A model generated the notes under the pieces. The model was given only the letters and a program-made list of their open reading frames with translations, was not told the origin of the DNA and searched no databases. 64,000 nucleotides of DNA from Takakia lepidozioides (taxonomy: Eukaryota; Streptophyta; Takakiopsida; Takakiales; Takakiaceae). The stretch lies in NCBI GenBank assembly GCA_030704615.1, contig CM060732.1:11904001-11968000 (forward strand), written 5' to 3'. Below, one piece after another: positions 23,110-33,947 of the stretch. Position 1 is the stretch's first letter. Every line of letters starts with the position of its first letter. Position numbers and translations under genes: made by a program.

Positions 23110-23330
23110 TATTGATATAGGTATCCACTTTGCTATTTTTGCAATCTCCCTTGTCAAGGCTTCATATATTGATATAGGTATCCACTTTACTATTTTTCAC
23201 GAATTTCCAATGACCAAAAGCACTTGAAATTCCAAATCTCCGAAGGGCCAATCATTGCTCCAGGAAAGGCCACTTTGCCATTTTTCGCAAATTTTCAGCG
23301 ACCAAAAGCATTGGAAATCCCACAGCACAG
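23110..23330. repeat. Tandem degenerate repeats (57-bp and ~85-bp units)
   Basis: TATTGATATAGGTATCCACT occurs at about 23110 and 23167. The following block, CACTTT(a/g)CTATTTTTC...GACCAAAAGCA, is repeated in diverged form at about 23185-23240 and 23270-23325. Confidence 0.7.
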
Positions 23331-24722
23331 GTCCAAAAATCGTCAAACCAAGCCAATGCACCCCTCCTCATGGAGGGCTTTCCAACTGCACCAAGCACCA
23401 GGGTTGGGCCCGCGGTTTGGGAGATCTCAGCGTGTCCGCTAGAAAACAAAACAAAATAAAACAAACATCCGGCTTCATATTTTGGGCCTCTCTTGCGTCT
23501 TTATTTATTTATTTTTAAAAACGAAATAAAATCACAAATCTTATCGAAATTCCTACTAAATGGCTGATCCAATGGAACCCAATTTCCATAAGAATACATC
23601 TCGTGATGCTGGCTCCTAATGTTTTAGATTTTTTGGACAAGATTTGGGTATACCTCCTTTGTAGTGATATGGAGGGGAGTCAACACAATGCATTTTCAGC
23701 ACTTTTGCCACCTTATTTATCTTAAGTTAAAATTGGATTTGCAGCTTGAAAAATGGAATGGTCCGATGTTTCTCAAAAGGTCCTCACAAATTTTCGATTG
23801 ATTCCATCCATGTAATTCCCCTTACATGTTTTCTAAAGGCTGATACAACGAGGCACCCCATTCCTAAAAGAAACCCAATCTACTTTGCCCTTCTTGGGCT
23901 GCTCTCTCTCACCTGCTGGACAGCCGTGTGCGTCATACTAGACACTCTGCTAGAGATTTTCCAGCAGATGCTGCATGTTGCAGCTTTGGATCCTGTTGAG
24001 AATCTATCCAAAAACTTTGTGTTCAAGTGAAACCAGGAGGTCACACTATCCCTTCCAAAGGAAACTTGTGCCCTTGAGGAGGGGGAAAAATTAACCCCCT
24101 GTAATTGACTGTAATTGACACCAACAAATATAAATTCATCATGAATTATTAATTCAATTTATTTTAAATAGGCTTGGGCATTGGTGATGCCACGCGGATG
24201 AATTTCTTTGGTGTCATATCATGAGCCCTGGAATGGGTCTGACACGTCACCGGAAGAACCTGGAACCGGAGTCGGCACCTCGAGACGCTTAGTGACCGGT
24301 AGCTGAGATTTCCGCTTACTAAAGGAGTGTGTCAGTGACCAAGACTCTTTTGCTGTGAGCCTCCCGTTCTCTGCTGCCGAGGCCAGGCTTCTCGAAGACT
24401 TATACAGATCTCTTCATACTTTGCTCTCATCTTCGCGGTTGCGTCCCGTGCTTACTGTCTTAGTTTGATTCAAGGTCAGATTGTTGCCATCCCAATTGAA
24501 GGATTGGATCCGATTTACTCTGTTCTGCCTAATCGACTCTTACATTTTCGAAATTCTTATGTGAGACATTCTGCTTTCAAAGTGTACAATTCTGTGACAG
24601 TTGGTAATCGTCATTGAACGATCTTTGTTTGTATTGCGCCCCATTTGGTCGCTTAGATTTCCGCAAGTGTCCTACCCAATTTGAGAGGGATCATTTGAAA
24701 TTTTCTCCTTTGAAATCCGATC
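23331..24722. other. Intergenic region upstream of the asparaginase gene
   Basis: Nothing coding was recognised. The part next to 24723 should contain the asparaginase promoter and 5' UTR; no motif could be assigned. Confidence 0.45.
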
Positions 24723-27700
24723 ATGGGATGGGCGATTGCATTGCACGGGGGCGCCGGAGATATATCCCGGGACATGTCTGCAGCAAGGAAGGCAGCGACG
24801 GAGGCAGCCCTTCACCAATGCCTCGACATTGGCGTGTCTGCACTCGATTCCTCTCGCTCGGCTCTTGACGCGGTGGAGCTCGTTGTAAGCTTTCCTCCTT
24901 CATCAGTTTTCACAAAGAAGACGATTTGAAATTAATGAGTCTTGAAGCCCGAAGCTTGCTATCATTTTGCCATTTACCTCTTGGATTGTCTTAGAACTCC
25001 AATTGGGCTTTGGACAATTTTGAATCCGTTTAAATGCACTGTCGAAGTAGCAGTCGAATTCTTGGAGCTTCCGCAGTACAATGTTCAATGGATTCTGCTC
25101 GGATGTGAACTAAGGGAGGGGGGCCAGGCGCGGTAGAAACGATCGCTTTGAGCTGCCTTGCAAAGTTTCAATGCCTGCTCAACAGTCTTTATACATGCCT
25201 GCTGAATGAATGCCCTTTTTATATTTCCATGCATCTTAATCAAACAACAAATGTGTAATGTGCAGAACTGTTTATAAAAGACCCAACTGTCAGTCTACAC
25301 ACACGGATTATGTAACTTTTCTAAAGGAAGATTCTTGTTAAAATGAACGGTGCTAAGTACCTCATCCGATGACGCAACTTGTACTGAGGCTCTGGATAAT
25401 GAAGAATGACTAGGGCATGGGTGCAGGTGAGGGAGTTGGAGATGAACCCAGTATTCAATGCAGGGCGCGGTTCGGTGTTGACAGCAAGAGGTACTGTGGA
25501 GATGGAAGCTTGCATCATGGATGGGTCGACAAAGAATTGCGGGGCTGTCTCGGGTGTCTCCACTGTCATCCATCCGATATCTCTAGCGCGTCTGGTTATG
25601 GAGAAATCCCCTCATGTGTACCTTGGATTTGAGGGGGCGGAAGAGTTCGCCAGAGAGCAGGTGAGTCTGCTTAATTTTTGTCCTATTTAAATAATACATC
25701 AAGAGAGACTTTCCATTGTAGGTACAGATCACTTCCGATTACTTGAGCAAGCAGGTATCACTTTTCTTTATTGAGATATGTAACTTGAGGTCTAGGCTGT
25801 ATTGAAAACACTGACTTAGGACAGACTTGAGTTAGTCAAGAGATGCCAGAAGATCTTTACTCATAACTAAGTCACAGATCTAGCAAGCCTCATGCGATCT
25901 GCATGGAATTGAGATACAACTACCCTGCAAGGTGTGACACTAAATATGCAACGAGTATGCAACCCTCAACACCGAAGAATGATTAAGTAACGGCATACTA
26001 GAGGGAAAAGAAGAGATCGGTGCTTAGCGGAGATCGTGAGAGAGAGTGCTAACTAATGAGTAAGGCCGATCTGCAGTAGTTTGTTCAAGTACACACTAGC
26101 CACGGTAACTAGATACTTTCTACAGGCTGAACACTTAGCTGGGGAGGAGAGATTAGATCAATTGTGGATCTGCGTGCATGTTTTCCAGGGTTCACTGAAA
26201 ATGGAATATCAATCCGCACAATTAACGGCCAAATTGTTCAGGGGGTGAAAAGAACAGACCCCAGTCACTTCATCACACAAGAAAACCAGGAGCGATTGGA
26301 GCGTGCTCAGCAGCTCAAACTTGTCCAGGTGCAACTTAACTTTTGGTTCCATTGTCCAAGATAACATCTAGATTAAGGAGTAGCTCCGGACGTAGGTTAG
26401 CAATGGGGCTTTTCTCTATCTCTAGTCTGTGTCTCCCTCCTTCCCAGTCGATTCTGCTGCTCCCAGCTGTCACAACGTTAATTAAATATCTAGAGAATTT
26501 CTTTCTTTGTAGACCTCTTTAAGTCTCAGTCCCCATTAGCTACATGCACATCCCTGATAATCTGGCTGTAAGATGCTCCTTTGGACAGTCTTGAAAATGA
26601 ATTTAGATCGTTATATCCATGGCCTATATATATATATAAAACCCTTCGGATTTTTGCATCACTGGAGTACTGGATAAGGGAAATGAAATGGTACTTTAAA
26701 ACGAGCCAGAAGCAGCCCAAAAGCAACTACTGCCCAAGGGATTGCCTAAGGGTCAAAGAGAGGGAGAGAGCCTGGGGAGACATAATTGACAGTGATGAAA
26801 GATAACTCATGCACATGTGGCAGTTGGACTACACCGAACATCCTACCACAGAGGTAACTTACCAGAACACTCGGCTGCTGGGAGTAGCCCCAACTGCCAA
26901 CGGAAAAATTACAATACCAAGCATCCTACAAGCTGAGTTCGAGACTGTGGGGTGTGTGGCCGTTGATAGTCAAGGCAACTGCGCAGCAGCTACGTCCACG
27001 GGGGGTTTGGTGAACAAAATGGTTGGACGAATAGGTAATCGTGCGCCAATGCATTTTTATCTTTCTCTCTCGCATAGGTGTGCAGGAAGAGTTCAAAATG
27101 GTACATTGTTTTTCCATGATAGATCATGTAGCTTGCATGCAATGAATGTGAGGTTTGGCCCCCTCGGTCCCCCTCTCTTCATGGGCTTTGTTGGTTTCTT
27201 TCCTGAAGGCGGTTCTTCTGTTTTTTTACCCCCATCTGGAAGATCTGAATGGGATTTCCAAATCATGGGCCTTGTTGATATAGACTAGTTACGCATATTG
27301 AATTTTTTGCGGTACTAATTACTGTTATCGAGCAATTATCCAACAGTCTTTGGGATGTGATGATCTAGATCGTTTTCCATTGAGGAACTGATTACTGGTA
27401 AAATCCTTCAACTCTGACAATCAGCACCATTAAATAAACATCCATCATGCCGCTTATCTGAGCAGGTGACACTCCTCTAGTTGGTGCGGGGACATATGCA
27501 AATCAATTATGTGCTGTTTCAGCAACTGGAAGGGGGGAAGAGATCATCAAAGCCACAATTGGGAGGGGCGTTGCAGCAATCATGGAATATAGAAGCGTCC
27601 CACTGGCCAAGGCAGTTGACGAGGTCATAAACCACGGGTTGCCTAAGAACATGGGGGGCCTAGTGGCCATATCAGCTAATGGAGATGTGGCCATGGCTTT

Positions 27701-27770
27701 CAACACGACCGGGATGTTTCGAGCAAGTGTCAAGGAAGGTGGCCACAGAGAAGTCGGGATCTTGCATTGA
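24723..27770 (+). CDS. ASPGA1: Isoaspartyl peptidase/L-asparaginase, plant Ntn-hydrolase type
   Basis: Five exons: 24723-24884, 25427-25660, 26242-26328, 26824-27034 and 27466-27770 (stop TGA), all in phase, giving 332 residues, the usual length. The start [14 protein letters not shown] is the family's canonical N-terminus. [10 protein letters not shown] and EMEACIMDG follow in exon 2, and HFITQEN in exon 3. The autocleavage and nucleophile motif ETVGCVAVD (Thr about 202) is in exon 4, then the [17 protein letters not shown] block spans the exon 4/5 junction. The precursor cleaves itself before the Thr into alpha and beta chains. The enzyme hydrolyses asparagine and isoaspartyl dipeptides in nitrogen mobilisation. 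No catalytic residue is visibly missing, so it should be active. A LINE 3' end lies in intron 3, and a copia element begins within about 200 bp of the stop. The symbol follows the Arabidopsis orthologue and is by similarity only. Confidence 0.93.
26684..26762 (-). mobile_element. LINE 3'-end fragment in asparaginase intron 3
   Basis: GAAATGAAATGGTACTTTA is followed by AAAAGCAACTACTGCCCAAG and GGATTGCCTAAGGGTCAAAG. These match the minus-strand LINE copy at 62.59-62.76 kb with an internal deletion. Confidence 0.75.
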
Positions 27771-28060
27771 TTTCGCAAAAGCTTTCGATTCAAGATTATC
27801 CACCATTGAAGACGTGCTGGTTTGGCCAAAGCCAGATGTTCTTATGGTTGACTCAGCTCTCTACTACCTGTCTAAGTGCTTAAAAAGTTTTTCTTCAGTA
27901 GTGAGTCGCTTCATGAAAATATCAGCACCCACTTATTCGAATACCTGACGAGGTAATTTGAGAGAGAGGACTCCAGCCTAAGCGGCGTAACTAAGAGCTC
28001 CTCACTCTCTCTAAATACATGCAATGATGTATGAGAGTAGATCCTGTGTAATTTGTTACA

Positions 28061-28072
28061 TGGTATCGGAGC
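28061..28072 (+). other. copia primer-binding site (initiator Met tRNA)
   Basis: TGGTATCGGAGC is complementary to the 3' end of plant initiator tRNA-Met with one mismatch, and directly follows the LTR-ending CA. Confidence 0.8.
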
Positions 28073-28384
28073 TAGATAAGAGGAAAAGATAGAGATGAAC
28101 ATTCTCTTTCTAATAAGAAAGATGATGGGCTCATTCTCTAATAGATTCAAAGAAAACATAGATATAATATTCTCATGTGGAATGTGTTCATTCTCTTATC
28201 TGTCCGAGTCCTTCATCAATATGATTGAGGATTAAGAGATATCAAAATAGAAGGGTAAGCAGTTCCACTTGGTTGTGGTACTAGCCTGATCCAACGATCA
28301 GTGCACACCATCAACCATAAGCACTGCTGGTCCGTGGTACTAATCTGATCTAACAATCAGAGTCTACCATGGCAAGAGTCTACC

Positions 28385-29173
28385 ATGGCAACGGTACCTT
28401 CTGAGCATCGTTCTATAATGATTGAAAAATTAAATGGCACAAATTTCACAATTTGGAAAATGAAAATTGAAATTTTGTTGCTAAGAAATGATTTACTGAA
28501 TGTAGTAAAAGGTGTTGATCAAGACCCAGGGTCAGATGATCCTGACGAGCAGAAGGCCTGGCAACTTAAGAACGCTAGAGCCAAGTGTGACATCCTTCTG
28601 AACTGCGGAGACAGTCAGTTAGCGATGGTCAAAAATCTTGATACGGTCAATGAAGTTTGGGAATACTTCACGAGGCTTTATGAACATACTGATAGAGCCA
28701 CGCAATTAATGCTTAAGAAGAAATTCATGGGAATGGAAATGAAGGAAGGAGAACTTGTTAGAGAATTCTTGGAATCATTCCAAGGCATGTTAAACCACAT
28801 GGTTGCAGCCGGTTTGGAGATCTCAGATGATGAGGCTGTAATACAACTCCTATCGAGTTTGCCTCCTTCATGGCGGTCGTTTGTAACAACCGTGGGCAAC
28901 AACCCTGAACTGTCTTATCCAACGTTATGTGGAAGACTACAACAGGAAGAAGCCATGAATAGTAGTTCCTCGAGAAAAGGGAACGCGTCATCTTCAGCAT
29001 TTTACACAAGCCATCCAGGCAATAAAGACAAAAGGTGGAACAAAGGTAACTTTCAGAGTCAAAATGGATTCGGTCAAAAATCCAACAAGAGAAATCAAGA
29101 GGGAATTGGAAGCTCCTCTGATGTTCGAAATGACTCCAAAAAGAAAGAAATGACCTTGTTTCTATTGTCGTAA
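28385..29173 (+). CDS. copia Gag (UBN2/RVT-type gag-polypeptide)
   Basis: 262 codons. The opening EKLNGTNFTIWKMKIEILL and the middle block ending LLSSLPPSWRSF are typical of plant copia Gag. The frame ends just before the zinc knuckle: an extra T near 29157 pushes CFYCRKKGHIVAEC (CX2CX4HX4C) into the next frame. The ATG lies in the second of two 16-bp tandem copies of AGAGTCTACCATGGCA. The LTR-driven transcript would give nucleocapsid protein if intact. Confidence 0.85.
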   Translation: MATVPSEHRSIMIEKLNGTNFTIWKMKIEILLLRNDLLNVVKGVDQDPGSDDPDEQKAWQLKNARAKCDILLNCGDSQLAMVKNLDTVNEVWEYFTRLYEHTDRATQLMLKKKFMGMEMKEGELVREFLESFQGMLNHMVAAGLEISDDEAVIQLLSSLPPSWRSFVTTVGNNPELSYPTLCGRLQQEEAMNSSSSRKGNASSSAFYTSHPGNKDKRWNKGNFQSQNGFGQKSNKRNQEGIGSSSDVRNDSKKKEMTLFLLS

Positions 29174-32100
29174 GAAGGGGCACATCGTTGCTGAATGCAG
29201 AATTAAAACAGCAGATAGAGCCAACGGGATATTTAAGTCTCAAGCTAATACGGCCAATTCTAGTGATTCATTTGGTATTCAATTGTTTACTGCTTGTTTG
29301 TCTATTGGCACCATTTTTAAAGATACATGGTATCTGGACTCTAGTGCTTCCCAGCATATGTCTCCTCACAGAGAGTGATTCAGTTCCTATAAACTTTTTT
29401 ATTCTCCCATACCAATATATCTGGGAGATGATAGCACTCAACAAGTTGTAGGACAGGGCATAGTAACAATCACTACATCAAGATTGAGAACCGAAGTACA
29501 AGACGTGCTTCTTGTACCAGGGCTGAAAAAGAATTTGTTGTCCGTTGGTAAATCGACTCAAGCTGGAACAAGCTTCGAGTTTACACTAGATAAGTGTAGC
29601 ATAAGAAGGGCAGGAAATCCGACTGCCATCACTTGTACATTGCAGGGTGCACTATACCCAGTTGGTGTTGGTGTTCCTGCATCAGAGTGTGGTCTCTCCG
29701 TACTAACAAAAGATGAAGATCAGGCTCTACTATGGCATCAGAGATTGGGTCACTTAAATTTGAAAACCATAAAAGACATGCAAAGTAAAGAAATGCTTAT
29801 CGGTTTAAGTGGACAACTAAGAGAATTGTCTGTATGCCAGAGTTGTATGGCAGGGAAGCAGCATCGCCAAGCATTTCCACAAGGTGGAGATACTCATGCA
29901 ATTGATGTACTCGAAATTATTCATTCAGACATATGCGGTCCCATGCAAACTCAAGCAATGGGAGGAGCAAGGTATTTTGCTATATTTATAGATGACAAAT
30001 CACGCTTCACAATAATTTACTTTCTAAAACATAAGAATGAAGTGTTTGATAAGTTCAAGATCTATAAAGCATATGCTGAAAAACAAACAGGAAAGAACAT
30101 CAAAGTTTTTCGATCAGACGGCGGTGGTGAATATGCATCGAATGAGTTTAATCAATTATGTGAACACCATGGGATTGTGCATCAATTCACTACTGCCTAT
30201 ACTCCACAACAAAATGGGGTTTCAGAAAAAAAAAAAAAAATAGAACCCTAGTTGAAAGTGCACGGTGTATGCTCAAGTTGGCAAAACTGCCAAAGACTTT
30301 TTGGGCAGAAGCAGTGGCTACTGCCTGCTATCTCCAAAATCGGTCTCTCACATCCTCAGTGTCAAATGCTACCCCATTTGAGGTGTGGCATGGTAGAAAA
30401 CCCGATTTAAGCATTTTGGGTGTCCAGCTCATGTTCATGTCCCGGATGAACTGAGAAAGAAGTGGGATTATAAAAGTTTCCCATGCATACTGATTGGGTA
30501 TGGAGAACAAGAAGAGATAAAGGCTTATAAAGTCTATGATAAAGAAACCAAAAAGATGTTTTTAAGCCGTGATGTCATCTTTGATGAAAAATCACTGGTT
30601 CGTGCTGAAGGGGGAGATATAATTCCTACCGTTACTCAATTCCCCAAGATACCCATAGATACTACCTCTGAATGTTCAAAGGAACATGAAGAAACGGAGT
30701 ATGAATATGATGAGACAATTGGTCTTGTCACACCTAATGTAGAACAATCAAGGCTGGCACAACAAGGTTCAACACCTGAAGGCCAGAACCTAGAAGTTTA
30801 GTCAACTGAAGGTGGTTATCCTCCTACGTCAAGTACAGAGGAGAATATTGGTATGTTGTTACCACATGATCCATTTGGACATGAGACAACAAGGTCCACG
30901 ATAGAAAAAAGAGAAATCGAATCAACATTATAAGTTGATCAACAAAATTTACGTAGGTCTACTCGGACAAGGACACCGTCCTTAAAATTAAAAGAGTCTC
31001 TCAGCAACGCTTATGCTTTTCTTACACAGACTGATGAGCCTTCCAAAATAGCAGAGGCTTTGTCTAGACCTAATGCAGATAAGTGGCAAGAGGCTCTTGA
31101 TTCTGAGTACGACTCTCTTATAAAGAACAGAACGTGGACTTTGGTAGATCCTCCAGTAAACAGATCTATTGTCAGCTGTAAGTGGGTCTTAAGAAAGAAG
31201 TACAATGTTGACAGTTTAATTGCTCGTTTCAAAGCAAGATTGGTAGCATGCGGATATTCTCAAACCGAAGGTATTGATTATCATGAGACATTATCTCCGG
31301 TGATAAGAATGACCTCTTTACGAACAATCTTCTCTTTAGCTGCTAACCTAGATCTGGAAATACACCAGATGGATGTTAAGACTGCGTTCTTAAATGGTTA
31401 TCTAAAAGAGGAGATTTATATGAAACAGTCTGAAGGCTATTGCAAAGCGGGAAAAGAAACTAAGGTTTGTAGGCTACTAAAAACACTTTATGGCCTCAAA
31501 CAATCCCCAAGGGCATGGTATGAGCGAATAGATTCTTATCTATTGAAAACTGGTTTTGCTAAAAATCCAGCAGATTCGAATGTCTATGTTAAACGCCATC
31601 AAGCTTCTTTTGTATTGTTAGGGTTGTATGTTGATGACTGCATCATTGCTGGAAACGATTTGAAGTTTCTAAAAGCAACAAAATTGGAGTTGTCAAGTGA
31701 GTTTGAAATGACAGATAATGGTCCTATTGAGTATTGTCTCGGCATACAAGTATCTAGAGATAGAAGAAAAAGAATAATTCATTTATCTCAAGAAAAGTAT
31801 ATACGAGAAGAAATTCAATATGGAATTATATAAAGCCATCTTTACACCAATAGAACCAGGAAGTAAGCTTTCCAAGTAAATGACTCCTGAAAGTAAATCT
31901 GAGCAAGAGGAGGTGGTAGATATTCCTTATTCGAGTGCTGTGGGCAATCTGATGTACATTATGGTGTGTACACGACCCGACCTTGCTTTCCCTGTAAGTC
32001 AAGTTTCACAATTTTATGGCAAATCCTGGAAAACAACATTGGCTTGCTATAAAGCGGCTTTTCAGGTATCTTCAAGCCACTATAACTTTTGGACTTAGAT

Positions 32101-32517
32101 ACGGGATTCAAGTTGAGACTTCACCAGCAAACACTATCCAAGGATGGTGTGAAGTTGATTGGGCAGCAGATGTAGACAATCGTCGTTCTGTCACAGGTTA
32201 TATATTTTGCATGAATGGAGGAGCAATATCGTGGCAAAGCAAGAAACAAGCCACTATAGCTCTCTCGAGTACCAAGGCAGAGTATATGGCTGCTGCACAT
32301 GCAACTAAGGAGGCAATATGGCTTAGGCAGTTAATTAGTGGACTTAGATTCCCAAGCTCAAAAGCTACGGTCTTATGTTGTGATAATCAGTCGTGTATAG
32401 CTTTAACAAAGAATCCTAGGTTTCACGATCGGTCAAAGCATATAGAACTTAGATATCATTTTATAAGAGAAAAAGTAGAAACTAGTCAGATAGAACTAGT
32501 TTATTGTAGTACTAATG
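29156..32517 (+). pseudogene. copia Pol remnant (protease, integrase, RT, RNase H)
   Basis: Protease has LDSSASQHM, where the catalytic DSGA motif would be expected, followed by a TGA (29376-29378). Integrase (29484-30251) has the LWHQRLGH zinc region, HSDICGP and RSDGGGEY, then an A15 run at about 30227-30241 that breaks the frame right at the catalytic Glu region. More stops lie at 30799 and about 30931. RT (31060-31833) keeps LYVDDCIIAG, and a frameshift follows near 31830. RNase H (32016-32517) has WAADVDNRRSVTGY and SSTKAEYMA and is cut off at VYCSTN. Not functional. Confidence 0.85.
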
Positions 32518-33163
32518 TGTTGCGCACATCACTTCGGTAAGCTCCCCCTCAAGTCATAGTTACTCGCTTTGATGCGCGCGCCTGACTCCCAACCTGGCCG
32601 CCGGGCCAACTTGGAGCTTCGGCTGCTCACCGGGACATAACGGTCCCCCTTTGATCTCCCAAAGAACCCTCCACCGCTTTCGGCCCAGTGGGAATTCCCT
32701 TTGGTAGTTGGCAGTCCGGAACAGCTCCCCACTCTTTGGTCGCTTTCCGGCTCGCTCGCTTACTCACTAGTTTTTGGTCACCAACGGGCTTGCACCGTTC
32801 TCGGGGTTACTACTCCCCTTATATATACTTCTGTAGCTGTCCGCGGGGGTTTCACAACCAGCTATGCCATTTTATGGCGAACCACCACGAAAACCCTCGA
32901 CTCCCGGTGATGAGTCGCGGTGAGTCTTGGCCCACTCACCACGGCCCCTATGGACCGTGATGAGTCCCAAGACTCCCCACGACTCCCACCACGAGGTCTC
33001 CGCCCCCATGGTGAGTCCTATGCCACCCCCACTAAGTCCCGCTAAGCTACCACCACCCCTTGTGGAGCCACCCCCACCGCAACCCGGTGTGCGGGGCTCC
33101 ACCTAGTGAGCGCCTCCGCTTCCCTGAGTGCCTTGGGCACTCAAGGGTGCTTCGGCCCCCATA
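32518..33163 (-). repeat. 3' LTR of element 2, left part
   Basis: Begins TGTTGCGCAC (one change from the family's TGTCGCGC) and runs to CCATA at 33159-33163, where element 1 is inserted. The remainder of the LTR resumes at 40132. Confidence 0.85.
33159..33163. repeat. Target-site duplication CCATA (left copy)
   Basis: Identical to 40132-40136 on the other side of element 1. Five bases is the usual gypsy integrase duplication. Confidence 0.85.
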
Positions 33164-33892
33164 TGTCGCGGCCCTTTGCCTTGAGGGCAGGGGGGTCGGG
33201 ACACAAGAGGGGCTGCCCCTGTGGTGGGGGCAGTAGCAGCGATAGGTATGGGGGCTGAAGCACCCTTGAGTGCCCAAGGCACTCAAGGAGGCGGAGGCGC
33301 TCACTAGGTGGAGCCCCGCACACCGGGTTGCGGTGGGGGTGGCTCCACAAGGGGTGGTGGTAGCTTAGCGGGACTTAGTGGGGGTGGCATAGGACTCACC
33401 GTGGGGTGGAGACCTCGAGGTGGGAGTCGTGGGGAGTCTTGGGACTCATCACGGTCCATTGGGGCCGCGGTGAGTGGGCCAAGACCCACCGCGAGTCACC
33501 ACCGGGAATCGAGGGTCTTCGTGGTGGTTCGCCATAAAATGGCATAGCTGGTTGTGAAACCCCCGCGGACAGCTACAGAAGTATATATAGGGAGTAGTAA
33601 CCCCGAGAACGGTGCAAGCCCGTTGGTGACCAAAAACTAGTGAGTAAGCGAGCGAGCCGGAAAGCGACCAGAGAGTGGGGAGCTGTTCCGGACTGCCAAC
33701 TACAAAAGGGAATTCCCGCTGGTTCCAAAGTGGTGGAGGGTTCTTTGGGAGAACAAAGGGGGACCGTTATGCCCCGGTGAGCAGCCGAAGCTCCAAGTTG
33801 GCCGGGCGGCCAGGTTGGGAGTCAGGCGCGCGCATCAAAGCGAATAACTATGACTTGAGGGGGGGGAGCTTACCGAAGGGAGGTGCGCGACA
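33164..33892 (+). repeat. 5' LTR of element 1
   Basis: 729 bp, TGTCGCG...CGCGACA. An internal inverted block near the start pairs GAAGCACCCTTGAGTGCC with GGCACTCAAGG. A TATA box lies at 33582-33589. Confidence 0.9.
33582..33589 (+). promoter_or_regulatory. TATA box of the 5' LTR promoter
   Basis: TATATATA, about 300 bp before the LTR end, followed by GGGAGTAGTAACC. The same box is at 39821-39828 in the 3' LTR and, reversed, at 45567-45574 in element 2. Confidence 0.6.
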
Positions 33893-33894
33893 CT

Positions 33895-33906
33895 TGGTAT
33901 CAGAGC
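33895..33906 (+). other. Primer-binding site of element 1 (initiator Met tRNA)
   Basis: TGGTATCAGAGC, two bases after the LTR end, is the exact usual PBS for tRNA-iMet in plant retroelements. Confidence 0.92.
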
Positions 33907-33947
33907 TTAGAGTTCAGTACGCGATCGTCCTTGGGATTGGCCTCATC

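Larger units (their letters stand above)
21566..23167. mobile_element. Putative ~1.5-kb non-autonomous DNA transposon (outer element)
   Basis: A ~41-bp stretch (CCACTTTGCTATTTTTGCA...GGCTTCATA) occurs at 21566-21602 and again at about 23127-23167. Just inside the left copy is ACGTCCCCGGACAAACCGTTTAGGC. Just inside the right copy, reversed, is a related ACCGTCTCTCAACAACCATTTAGGC, which looks like a diverged terminal inverted repeat. Between them the word TTAGGCA or a variant recurs near both ends (about 21620, 21663, 22434, 22472, 22985, 23023, 23055), like the subterminal repeats of hAT or CACTA elements. A 144-codon acidic ORF (22576-23010) inside has no transposase similarity. A second TIR element is inserted at 21683. 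Confidence 0.5.
27945..32517 (+). mobile_element. Decayed Ty1/copia retrotransposon, 3' end lost
   Basis: The order is a 5' LTR end (…TTGTTACA at 28060), then immediately the primer-binding site TGGTATCGGAGC, gag, and pol in copia order (protease, integrase, reverse transcriptase, RNase H). The left LTR border is only approximate, because the 3' LTR needed to define it is missing. The element stops inside RNase H at 32517, where a chromovirus LTR begins. Frameshifts and stops make it non-functional. Confidence 0.85.

Noticed and set aside
30037-30243. Small ORF ending in a Lys run
   Set aside because: Shadow frame of the copia integrase; the Lys run is the A15 tract.
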